DNA of 61,671 bases, taken from Candidatus Aminicenantota bacterium (GTDB lineage: Bacteria; Acidobacteriota; Aminicenantia; Aminicenantales; Aminicenantaceae). The notes below the pieces were generated by a model. That model was given only the letters and a program-made list of their open reading frames with translations, was not told the DNA's origin and searched no databases. Both the position numbers and the translations under genes were made by a program. The first letter of the stretch is position 1. Each line of letters begins with the position of its first letter. Positions 7,974 through 15,774 of this stretch are shown one piece after another. The stretch spans positions 1,226,967-1,288,637 of the forward strand of contig CP070750.1 of NCBI GenBank assembly GCA_020348385.1. The letters run 5' to 3'.

Positions 7974-8814
7974 ATGCAAAAAATGCCGATCGCTTTTTCT
8001 GGAACATTTCTACGGAGAATTGGATACACCGAAGAAAAAATTCTTCGACAACCACATGTCGGTCTGCGAAAAATGCCGATCTCGATTCTCCAAAATGGAA
8101 GCCGTCCTCCAGTTCACGGGCAAAAGAGTCCGGCCCGAGCCCCCGGAGGAATTCTGGGACTCATACGAAAAAAAGTTGACAAGAAGGATTGAAACGGAAG
8201 AAGTTTCAGACAGAGAACGCGAATCCATAAAAGAAAAACCGGGAAGACGATTCCCTATTGCACCGAAATGGGCCTATCAAGCCGCAGCCGGCGTTGCACT
8301 TATTATCATCGGTGTGTTCATCGGCAGGGCCCTGTTTTCACCATCCATCAAAGGAGTCCAGCACGCTTCCCGACAACCAGAAATCTCAACCCCGCAACAA
8401 CCGGAAACGATCCTAACGAGCAGGAGTCAGGATTACATCGAACGTTCAAAACTGATCCTTCTGGCTCTCGTCAATTTTGACCCTTCCGTAGAAGATCCTT
8501 ATGCGTTGGATTTGCCCTTTCAGAAACAGGTTTCCAAAGAATTGGTTCAAGAGGCGAGTTTTCTCAAAAAAGAACTTGCCGAATCCGACCAGGAACGCCT
8601 GGAAAATCTCATCGCCAGCCTGGAGGTAATCCTTCTCCAGATCGCCAACCTCGAATCTGAGAATGACCTGGATGCCATCGAGCTTGTCAGAGATGGCATA
8701 AACAGACGGGGGATTCTGATGGAGATCAACCTCACCGACCTCCGCCTGTCTATGGAAAGAGAAAAAGGGTCAGAGGCTCGCCAGCAGCCCAAACATAAAC
8801 CAAAAACAATCTAA
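7966..8814 (+). CDS. Zinc-finger transmembrane anti-sigma factor
   Basis: A 282-residue protein starting MNKCKKCRSLF. It carries a ZAS-type zinc motif: H30, C34 and C37 (HMSVCEKC), with C4 and C7 in front. One membrane helix (VALIIIGVFIGRALF, about residue 110) separates the cytoplasmic anti-sigma domain from a periplasmic region of about 160 residues with long acidic helices. This topology fits a membrane sensor that holds the sigma factor inactive. ATG 7966 overlaps the sigma gene, implying translational coupling. The signal and any release protease are unknown. Confidence 0.85.
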   Translation: MNKCKKCRSLFLEHFYGELDTPKKKFFDNHMSVCEKCRSRFSKMEAVLQFTGKRVRPEPPEEFWDSYEKKLTRRIETEEVSDRERESIKEKPGRRFPIAPKWAYQAAAGVALIIIGVFIGRALFSPSIKGVQHASRQPEISTPQQPETILTSRSQDYIERSKLILLALVNFDPSVEDPYALDLPFQKQVSKELVQEASFLKKELAESDQERLENLIASLEVILLQIANLESENDLDAIELVRDGINRRGILMEINLTDLRLSMEREKGSEARQQPKHKPKTI

Positions 8815-8826
8815 AAGGAGTATAAG

Positions 8827-10404
8827 ATGAATAAAAAAATCACGCATTTCTTAAGTACGGCCATTGTTTTTCTGTTTTGCCTCTCCTTTCTCTCAATGGT
8901 TACAATGGCCAACAATACTCAGGATAAAGACGCCATAGCCTACAAGCAAGCCTATAACCTTGTGCTCGAGGAAAAATGGGAAGATGCCCATACTTCCCTT
9001 TCAAAATTCATTCAGGAATATCGCCGCAGCACCTGGGTCGATGATGCCCGATTCTGGCAGTGCTACACCCGAGAAAAACTGGATTATCCTCTCGAGGAAG
9101 TTTTCCAATGCTACGATCGATTTATCAAAGCTCACCATGAGAGCAAATGGGTTGATGATGCAAAATCCAACATGGTCAGGGTCGCTCATCGATTGGCAAA
9201 AGAAGGCAAACCCAAATACGAAGCCATCATCGAAACCATGAAAACGGACGAGGATATGGAAATTAAAATGACGGCCCTGTATGCCCTCGAAGATATGGGG
9301 GATGAGCGGGCTCTGGAAGCAGTCATAGCCATTTACGACAGCACCGCTGACAAAAAGATCCAGGCAAGAATAATCTCCATCCTGGAGGATTTCGATCATC
9401 CCGATGCATTCGCCAAAGTGAAGGATATCGCCCTTAACAATCCCGATTCTGATCTGCGTCGCAAAGCCCTGGATGTGCTCGAAGACATGGACAAAAAAGA
9501 GGTCATGGAAATCTTGATAAATGTCGCCCGTTCCGATCCTGATCCCAAAATGAGAAAAGTCGCAATCTACGGACTGGAAGATGTGGAAGATCCAAGGGTT
9601 ATCCCGGTTCTTGCCGATATTGCTATCCGTGAATCCGATATCAACCTGGCCAAAGCCGCCGTTTATGCTTTGGAGAACAGAGAACCTAACGAACTCATTC
9701 CTGCCCTCGGGAAAATCATGAACGAATCCAAATCTTTGGAAGTCCGGAAAGCAGCACTGATGGAATTGGAAGATGTCGAGGACCCCGCTGCCGTTTCCGT
9801 CTTGAAAGATGTGGCCATAAATGAAGCGAATATTGAAATGCGCAGGTCCGCCATCGCCACTTTGGGAGACATCGAGAGCCAGGCAGCCGCCCTTGCAGCG
9901 CTCAAGGAAGTTTTGGCAGTCGTCAAAGAGCCGGAACTCCAGAAGGCCGTGCTTTTTGCTGTGGAAGATTTCGAAATCCCTGAGACAACCGCAGTCGTCT
10001 ATGACATAGCCCTGGATGCGAAAAACGTTGAACTGGCAAAAAATGCCGTCTTTGTGCTCGAGGATAGGCTGGATGAAAAAAACCTGGGCATGCTCTCCGA
10101 CATCTATAAAAAGTCCACATCCTCCGTCGTTCGAAAGGCAGCCCTGTACGCTATCGAAGACATGGCAGGAAAAAATGCTGTCGGCCCTCTTACTGAGATG
10201 TTGAAAGCAGAAAAAGATGCGGAGATGAGAAGGATGATCGTCCGAGTGATGGGCGAGACGGGAAGCGATGACGCTGTCCCGGTTCTGGAAAAGTTAGCCC
10301 TTGAAGATGCGGACAAAAAAGTCCGCCTCGAAGCAGTCGATGCTCTGGAAGAAATCGACACATCAAAAGCCCGGGCAGCACTGCTGAGAATCATCAAAAA
10401 ATAG
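8827..10404 (+). CDS. Exported HEAT-repeat protein 1
   Basis: A 525-residue protein with a signal peptide (hydrophobic AIVFLFCLSFLSMVTMA, cleavage near residue 29). A TPR/YbgF-like segment follows (YNLVLEEKWEDAHTSLSKF, then DDARFWQCYTREKL). From about residue 140 it consists of a dozen HEAT-like repeats of roughly 31 residues. Each repeat contains a variant of 'R..AL..LEDM.D..A...L..IA'. These superhelices serve as protein-binding scaffolds. The gene lies 12 nt after the anti-sigma gene behind AAAAGGAG. Being exported, it may present or sense periplasmic partners of the sigma/anti-sigma pair. Confidence 0.85.
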   Translation: MNKKITHFLSTAIVFLFCLSFLSMVTMANNTQDKDAIAYKQAYNLVLEEKWEDAHTSLSKFIQEYRRSTWVDDARFWQCYTREKLDYPLEEVFQCYDRFIKAHHESKWVDDAKSNMVRVAHRLAKEGKPKYEAIIETMKTDEDMEIKMTALYALEDMGDERALEAVIAIYDSTADKKIQARIISILEDFDHPDAFAKVKDIALNNPDSDLRRKALDVLEDMDKKEVMEILINVARSDPDPKMRKVAIYGLEDVEDPRVIPVLADIAIRESDINLAKAAVYALENREPNELIPALGKIMNESKSLEVRKAALMELEDVEDPAAVSVLKDVAINEANIEMRRSAIATLGDIESQAAALAALKEVLAVVKEPELQKAVLFAVEDFEIPETTAVVYDIALDAKNVELAKNAVFVLEDRLDEKNLGMLSDIYKKSTSSVVRKAALYAIEDMAGKNAVGPLTEMLKAEKDAEMRRMIVRVMGETGSDDAVPVLEKLALEDADKKVRLEAVDALEEIDTSKARAALLRIIKK

Positions 10405-10436
10405 GATCGATGGGCAAGCAAACGACGGAGGAAGCC

Positions 10437-11618
10437 ATGGGCGATGTTAAAAAAATCAGTTTCAGTTTCGTTTCGGTATTGATCTTCGTGATAGCTGCCT
10501 TTTCCGCATCGATTTTCTCTCAAGTTGTTCATCACCCCGATCCAAATGTTGACCTCAATGCGCGTTGGGATTGGGCTAAACAAGAGGCGGGGAAACAAAA
10601 AAAACTCCTCAAGAACGGATTTTGGATCGGGTACAGTATCAAGCGCCTGATGAGAGAGGACCAATACATCTATTCGACCGATAAACACACCATAAGCGGT
10701 TCTCATTTCACCCACTTACCCAAAGGTGACCCTCTCGAAGCAATTTTATCAAGTAAAATCACTACCCCTCTGCTTTCCGGTGAAGACCAGGTTAAAAGCG
10801 AAACCAAAGGAGCTCTCGATCGTCTGGAGAATCCGGAAAAGTCGGGAAATAAGGTTTGGAAAGATGTCGCTATCCTTTACAAGTTCGGTTCGATTTCTTC
10901 GAATGTTCCGGTCGCTATTCGTGCTAGCAACCAATACATTCCGTTCGATCCCGAGGGATTGCCCATATTCTGGCTGGGTCAGGCAGAAGATGCCCAAAGC
11001 CTCACGATTTTGGACAGCCTCTACACAAGTTCCAGCTTGGAGAAGCAGAAAAAAAGGATTTTGACCATTGCCGGCCTGCATGGAACATCGGAGAATGCGG
11101 TGGCTTTTCTGGAAAAAATACTCCAAAGCCGAGAGCCTGACAGCTTGAGAGCGAGGGCTGCCTCAGAACTTGGAGATCAAGATCATGAACGAGCCGTAAG
11201 GCTCCTCCATCAAACCGCCAAAGATGACCGCTCTTTTGACGTGCGTAAAAGGTCTGTCTACGGATTGGAAGATATCAACCTACCCAGTGCAGCCGATGCT
11301 ATGATCGATATCGCTCAAAATGGCAAAGACGGGGAGATACGCAAAAAGGCCATCGATTGTTTGGCCGATATCGCCTCAAAAAAAACGGCGGCCGCCCTCA
11401 AGGATGTTGTCGAAAACGATAAGGACACGGATATACAGAAACGGGCTGTTTATGCTTTGGAAGACCTTCCCGATGATGAAGGGATCCCTTACCTCGTGGA
11501 TATCGCCAAAACCCACCGCAAATTGACCATCCGCAAGGCTGCGATATATTGCCTCGGGGATAGTAGTGATCCCCGCGCGCTTCAGGCTCTCATCCAAATC
11601 ATAAAAAGCAAACGGTGA
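10437..11618 (+). CDS. Exported HEAT-repeat protein 2
   Basis: A 393-residue protein with an N-terminal hydrophobic segment (FVSVLIFVIAAFSASIF) and a unique domain of about 200 residues (KNGFWIGYSIKRLM; IPFDPEGLPIFWLGQAEDA). HEAT repeats of the same type as the preceding protein then run to the end (RKRSVYGLEDINLPSAADAM; QKRAVYALEDLPDDEGIPYL). The ATG at 10437 is preferred over 10410 because GGAGGAA directly precedes it and the signal peptide then starts normally. It is the last member of the sigma operon. The unique N-terminal domain matches nothing I recognise. Confidence 0.82.
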   Translation: MGDVKKISFSFVSVLIFVIAAFSASIFSQVVHHPDPNVDLNARWDWAKQEAGKQKKLLKNGFWIGYSIKRLMREDQYIYSTDKHTISGSHFTHLPKGDPLEAILSSKITTPLLSGEDQVKSETKGALDRLENPEKSGNKVWKDVAILYKFGSISSNVPVAIRASNQYIPFDPEGLPIFWLGQAEDAQSLTILDSLYTSSSLEKQKKRILTIAGLHGTSENAVAFLEKILQSREPDSLRARAASELGDQDHERAVRLLHQTAKDDRSFDVRKRSVYGLEDINLPSAADAMIDIAQNGKDGEIRKKAIDCLADIASKKTAAALKDVVENDKDTDIQKRAVYALEDLPDDEGIPYLVDIAKTHRKLTIRKAAIYCLGDSSDPRALQALIQIIKSKR

Positions 11619-11620
11619 TA

Positions 11621-12052
11621 CTAGCCATCCCAATTTTCTGGAAGGCTTTTTGATATCACATGTGAAAGCTTATTTCTTTGAATACGCTTGTGAGCTTTGT
11701 TATCGAATGTTAGCCACATTCCATTTAATTCTTTAGCCAATGCCGCATAAAAAGCGTCGTAGCCGGTGAGCCCCCTATCGGCAAAAGCCGATGCTTGGCG
11801 GGCAAGGCCTTCAGTCATAGGATAGTGTAATATGTCACATTGAAGAACAGGAATCATGCCATTGAGGAATACCTCAGTGCCTCTGGGATGAAGCCGAATC
11901 AAGACAGAAAATACCTCAAAAGCAAAAAGTTCAGGGATGGCAAATCTTTCAGGTTGAGAGAGCATCTTTTCGAGGATAAGATCAGCTTGGGGATGGCTTT
12001 CTTGCTCGATAAACCAACGCACTGCAACAGAGGCATCGACCACCCAAATCAT
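11621..12052 (-). CDS. PIN-domain ribonuclease toxin (VapC-like)
   Basis: A 143-residue protein with the PIN-fold acidic residues visible: D6 in VVDASVAVRWF, the Glu in LFAFEVFSVLI, the Asp in LTGYDAFYAALA, and the Asp of LTFDNKAHKRI. VapC-type toxins cleave tRNA or rRNA. The start overlaps the antitoxin stop by 4 nt (ATGA), the normal arrangement of a type II toxin-antitoxin pair. Confidence 0.87.
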   Translation of the reverse strand: MIWVVDASVAVRWFIEQESHPQADLILEKMLSQPERFAIPELFAFEVFSVLIRLHPRGTEVFLNGMIPVLQCDILHYPMTEGLARQASAFADRGLTGYDAFYAALAKELNGMWLTFDNKAHKRIQRNKLSHVISKSLPENWDG

Positions 12053-12321
12053 GTTTCATATCCCCGCAATTCACGAAGCACATCGACGCTGTCTTTGGTC
12101 CCTTTTCTTTTCGCTCTGGAGGCTTTGATAACTTCCAACAAGCGCTTTTTTTCTTCCTCAGCTTGATAGTCGAGAAATCTTTTTTTGAACTGATCGGGAG
12201 TAATGAGGACCGCTTGAATTTTCCTCCCTTTGCTGACCAGGATAGGCCTCCCAGTCTTGTTCAACTCTTCCAATACCTCGCCTAAATGATTCCTGATCTT
12301 TAAAGCATTGACTGTTTTCAT
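12049..12321 (-). CDS. Phd/YefM-family antitoxin
   Basis: A 90-residue antitoxin. The N-terminal fold motif (VNALKIRNHLGEVLEELN, then TGRPILVSKGRKIQAVLITP) is that of Phd/YefM DNA-binding antitoxins. The basic helical tail would wrap the toxin. ATG 12321 is preferred over 12354, with AGGGGTG in front of it. Phd proteins normally repress their own operon; repeated TATATAC/GTATATA motifs lie 40-85 nt upstream. Confidence 0.85.
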   Translation of the reverse strand: MKTVNALKIRNHLGEVLEELNKTGRPILVSKGRKIQAVLITPDQFKKRFLDYQAEEEKKRLLEVIKASRAKRKGTKDSVDVLRELRGYET

Positions 12322-12360
12322 GACACCCCTTAAAATTTCAATAGAATTGATCACCCAATC

Positions 12361-12407
12361 TTATATACAGGATTATACTATATATACCAAGTGTAGATAT
12401 GTATATA
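12361..12407. promoter_or_regulatory. TATATAC/GTATATA repeats upstream of the toxin-antitoxin pair
   Basis: TTATATAC (12361-12368) and TATATAC (12381-12387) face GTATATA (12401-12407); the last two form an inverted repeat with a 13-nt gap. Location and symmetry fit an antitoxin operator, but AT-rich sequence can mimic this. Confidence 0.3.
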
Positions 12408-12582
12408 CACATTCAACTCCCAAATCGACTGGCTACCAATCCATGAACGACGTTTCACATTAGGGGACGTTTGGAGATGGACCGGATTCTCAGGACAATA
12501 TGTCAACTCTCCACTCTTGCCCTATTCACATTTTTTGCGTAAAGTATTTATTCTCAAAATTCACAAAGAAGAGGATTCAAGC

Positions 12583-13332
12583 ATGAAAAAAATAATGAAA
12601 AGCTGGACATTCCGGATTGCTTTGTTTCTCTTTATGGCTTCCGCTCTCTCTTACACGATTCATTATTTCATTTTCCATGATGCCCACCACATCTTTATTT
12701 ACATGATCGGAGATTTTGGATTCCTGTTTCTCGATGTCCTTTTGGTCCTGCTAATCATCGAGAGACTTCTGGCCAGCAGAGAAAAAAAGTCCATCCTTCA
12801 CAAGCTGAATATGGTCATCGGTACATTTTTCAGCGAAGTCGGGATGGAGCTTCTGCACCGCTTCAGTGATTTTGTGGAAAATGCAGACCAACTGGAGAGT
12901 GAAGTGTTGATCAATCCCCAATGGGATAATAAAAACTTCCAAGAAGCGCAATCCAAGGCCATTTCCTTCAAGTACAGCATTGTGTTCGATGTGGAGAGAT
13001 TGGAAAAGCTTCGCGATTTTCTCAAAAGCAAACACTCTTTTCTTGTGCGTCTTTTGGAGAATCCTATCCTTCTTGATAATCAGCGTTTTACCGATCTTCT
13101 TTGGGCCGTTTTTCATCTCTCGGAGGAACTAAATTTTCGGGATTCCTTGCAAAATCTCCCTGATACTGATATTGCCCACTTAAAAACAGATCTTCGAAGA
13201 GCTTATTCCAGGATCGTATCCGAATGGATCGTTTACACGGAACACTTAAAAAGTAGGTATCCTTTTCTTTTTTCTTTAGCGGCACGTATCAATCCTCTGA
13301 ATCCCAACGCCTCCCCGATCGTCCAGAAGTGA
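12583..13332 (+). CDS. Uncharacterised conserved membrane protein (two helices plus helical domain)
   Basis: A 249-residue protein. Two membrane helices (residues about 9-28 and 40-62) are joined by the short loop HYFIFHDAHHIFIY, and the second helix ends in LVLLIIERLLASREKK. A long, probably cytoplasmic helical domain follows, beginning KLNMVIGTFFSEVGMELLHRF. I recall similar proteins in other bacteria and archaea without a function. Start 12583 was chosen because AGAGGA precedes it and the sequence up to residue 22 of the longer frame is not hydrophobic or conserved-looking. It appears monocistronic. Confidence 0.65.
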   Translation: MKKIMKSWTFRIALFLFMASALSYTIHYFIFHDAHHIFIYMIGDFGFLFLDVLLVLLIIERLLASREKKSILHKLNMVIGTFFSEVGMELLHRFSDFVENADQLESEVLINPQWDNKNFQEAQSKAISFKYSIVFDVERLEKLRDFLKSKHSFLVRLLENPILLDNQRFTDLLWAVFHLSEELNFRDSLQNLPDTDIAHLKTDLRRAYSRIVSEWIVYTEHLKSRYPFLFSLAARINPLNPNASPIVQK

Positions 13333-13433
13333 ATCCCCTCTGGGAATTTGACCGAAGAAAAAGGTTGTGGTATACATCGGAATTGCATAAATTGAGAAAA
13401 CATGAAGCATCAAAACCCAAAAAGGAGGGATGA

Positions 13434-14906
13434 ATGGGGCTAAAAAAAGAGTTGGGTATTTTTGTTTGTTTACTTTGTGTTTTTGTGTTTTTTGCCGCCG
13501 CCGATGAGTCCATATCAGAAGAACAACTCCATTCTGTAACCAAACATTCGGTGACCATCGGGGGTCAAGTCGTCGATTACACCGTCACCACCGGAACCAT
13601 GCCACTCCGGGATATCAAGGGGGAACAGGACGCTTACATTTTCTACATCGCCTACACAAAGGACGGTGTAAAAGACAAAACAAAGCGACCCCTTATGTTT
13701 TCTTTCAACGGTGGGCCGGGATCCTCATCGGTCTGGATGCACATGGGCTTTTTAGGTCCCCGCAAAGTGCTTTACAACACGGATGGTTTCCAGCTCCAAC
13801 CGCCTTACGAGGTGGTCGACAATGAATATTCAATCCTAGATATCGCCGACCTGGTATTCATCGACCCCGTGGCCACCGGATACAGCCGTATGCTGCCGAA
13901 AAAATCCCTCCATAAATACCATGGCGTGATGGAAGACATCCAATCGGTTGCCGAGTTTATCCGACTTTATGTCACACGCAACGACCGATGGGGCTCGCCA
14001 AAATTCATCATCGGCGAAAGTTATGGCACCACCCGCGCCGCGGGCCTGACAGGATACCTGATGAGTTCGCACCGCATGTACACCAACGGCACCATCCTGG
14101 TTTCGATGACAGAACTGGGATCCGATCCTGCCCAGGACTTGTCCTGCATGCTGATCCTCCCCCACTTCACAGCCACAGCCTGGTATCATAAAGCCCTCCC
14201 ACCCGATCTTCAGGCTAAGCCTCTCCGCGAGGTTTTGGACGAGGCGGAAGCCTTTACACTCGAAGAGTATGCCTTGGCTCTGAACAAAGGCGGATGGCTT
14301 TCTGATACTGAGCGAGACAACATCGCCGACAAAATTGCGCATTTTACCGGATTATCGGTTGATTTCATTAAGAATTGCAATCTACGGGTGGAAAGACAAC
14401 GTTTTTGGAAGGAGCTGCTCCGTTCCAGAGGTTTGACCGTGGGCCGACTGGACAGCCGCTACACCGGTACGGATCGCGACTCAGGGGGTGAATCTTTCGA
14501 ATTCGACCCGGCCATGGCCAATTGGAACGGGCCCTTCACAGGAGCCGTTAATCGCTATTTGAAAGATGAACTTAAGATTAATACCGATCTGACCTACAAT
14601 ATTTTTGGCAGTGTCCGCCCCTGGAAGGGACGAGGGGACGTTAACACTGGCGAGATGCTGCGCCAGGCAATGACCGCCAATCCCTTTCTCAGGGTTTTCA
14701 TTCTCGAGGGTTATTACGATGCAGCCTGTGATTATTTCACAGCCCAATACACAATGAATCACTTGGATCTCACAGGAAAACTCAAGGATCGGATCTCTTT
14801 CGGCTTTTATGAATCAGGACACATGATGTACATCCATTTTCCTTCCCTTATAAAAGCCAAACAGGACCTGGCTAATTTCATCCGTTCTGCCTGTCCGGAA
14901 AAGTGA
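13434..14906 (+). CDS. Secreted S10-family serine carboxypeptidase
   Basis: A 490-residue protein with a signal peptide ending near residue 22 (VCLLCVFVFFAAA). Family S10 features are complete: the oxyanion region FNGGPGSSSVWMHMG, the nucleophile Ser196 in IGESYGTTRAAG, Asp429 in EGYYDAACDYF, and His463 in YESGHMMYIH. These enzymes trim C-terminal residues from peptides at acidic to neutral pH. AAGGAGGG precedes the ATG. The next gene begins 7 nt after the stop. It fits the peptide-scavenging theme of the window. Confidence 0.92.
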   Translation: MGLKKELGIFVCLLCVFVFFAAADESISEEQLHSVTKHSVTIGGQVVDYTVTTGTMPLRDIKGEQDAYIFYIAYTKDGVKDKTKRPLMFSFNGGPGSSSVWMHMGFLGPRKVLYNTDGFQLQPPYEVVDNEYSILDIADLVFIDPVATGYSRMLPKKSLHKYHGVMEDIQSVAEFIRLYVTRNDRWGSPKFIIGESYGTTRAAGLTGYLMSSHRMYTNGTILVSMTELGSDPAQDLSCMLILPHFTATAWYHKALPPDLQAKPLREVLDEAEAFTLEEYALALNKGGWLSDTERDNIADKIAHFTGLSVDFIKNCNLRVERQRFWKELLRSRGLTVGRLDSRYTGTDRDSGGESFEFDPAMANWNGPFTGAVNRYLKDELKINTDLTYNIFGSVRPWKGRGDVNTGEMLRQAMTANPFLRVFILEGYYDAACDYFTAQYTMNHLDLTGKLKDRISFGFYESGHMMYIHFPSLIKAKQDLANFIRSACPEK

Positions 14907-14913
14907 AAATCTG

Positions 14914-15774
14914 GTGCTAACTCTTTCTTATAGTTCGGCCGTAAAATTTTTAAGGACGATCCCTCTTTGTCCAAAGCCAAAAAGTAAAGGATGGGAAAAT
15001 ATCCCGAAAAACGAACCTGTTATTTTTGTCTACAATCACATCGTTCTGCGAGCCGAACCGGTATGGCTGGCCATCGGTGCTCCGGCCAAGCCAGAGGTCA
15101 GATTTTTTACCGATTTCAAGCTGGCAGATCCCAAGAACCTACCGATATTAAAAAAGGATCTTCAGGCTTCCGTCTTCACAAAGAAATTCCAGGAAAAAGC
15201 AGGCCGATTCCGTTGGACAAAGGCAGCTTTGGAAAAAGTCGTCGACGGCTTGGCACGATATATTATCGCCCAGACTAACAGATTTGATGTGATCATCGCC
15301 AATCTGGACTATCCGACGGAAAAGGAAGAAATATCCAACAAATTCAAAACGAATCTTAAAGCGCTGAAAAAGTGTGTTCGATGCCTGGAAAAAGATATCC
15401 CGATCGCTATCGCGCCAAGCGGAGGAAAAACATACGAGGAATTCGAAAATCCCGTTTACAACACGACAATCCCGACCCTCGCCAGCCGTCTGTACAAGAA
15501 AGGCAAAGCTGTTAAGATCGTGCCGAGCATAATAAAAGAGCGGCCGGTCATCGATCAGAGCACATATTGGCGCTATGTTTCGGATAGGATTATTTTTTAC
15601 AGGCTCTTCAGACAGACGTTGAAATTTTTCAAGATCAAAAGCTACAAAAGACCGACCTTAACGATCGAATTCTTGCCTCATCTCACATTTGAAAAAACGA
15701 ATCCTTCAAAAAGTGAAAAGGTTGAATTTGTCAAGAATCTATTGCAGCTTATCTACGAGAACTTGAAAAAATAG
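14914..15774 (+). CDS. Acyltransferase-like protein (PlsC-related, divergent)
   Basis: A 286-residue protein beginning at a GTG only 7 nt after the peptidase gene. The region GWENIPKNEPVIFVYNHIVL resembles the first block of glycerol-3-phosphate/lysophosphatidate acyltransferases, and IAPSGGKTYEEFENP resembles their later 'P.G.' block. The canonical HX4D motif is not intact: the His of YNHIVLRAEPVW is followed by Ala at the Asp position and Glu one residue later. The C-terminus (PTLTIEFLPHLTF) matches the family's last strand. A lipid acyltransferase is the best guess, but the reaction is uncertain. Confidence 0.5.
   Translation: MLTLSYSSAVKFLRTIPLCPKPKSKGWENIPKNEPVIFVYNHIVLRAEPVWLAIGAPAKPEVRFFTDFKLADPKNLPILKKDLQASVFTKKFQEKAGRFRWTKAALEKVVDGLARYIIAQTNRFDVIIANLDYPTEKEEISNKFKTNLKALKKCVRCLEKDIPIAIAPSGGKTYEEFENPVYNTTIPTLASRLYKKGKAVKIVPSIIKERPVIDQSTYWRYVSDRIIFYRLFRQTLKFFKIKSYKRPTLTIEFLPHLTFEKTNPSKSEKVEFVKNLLQLIYENLKK

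Noticed and set aside
12463..12470. Another GGGGACG repeat copy
   Set aside because: Only the 7-8 base core matches; flanks do not align with the other repeats.
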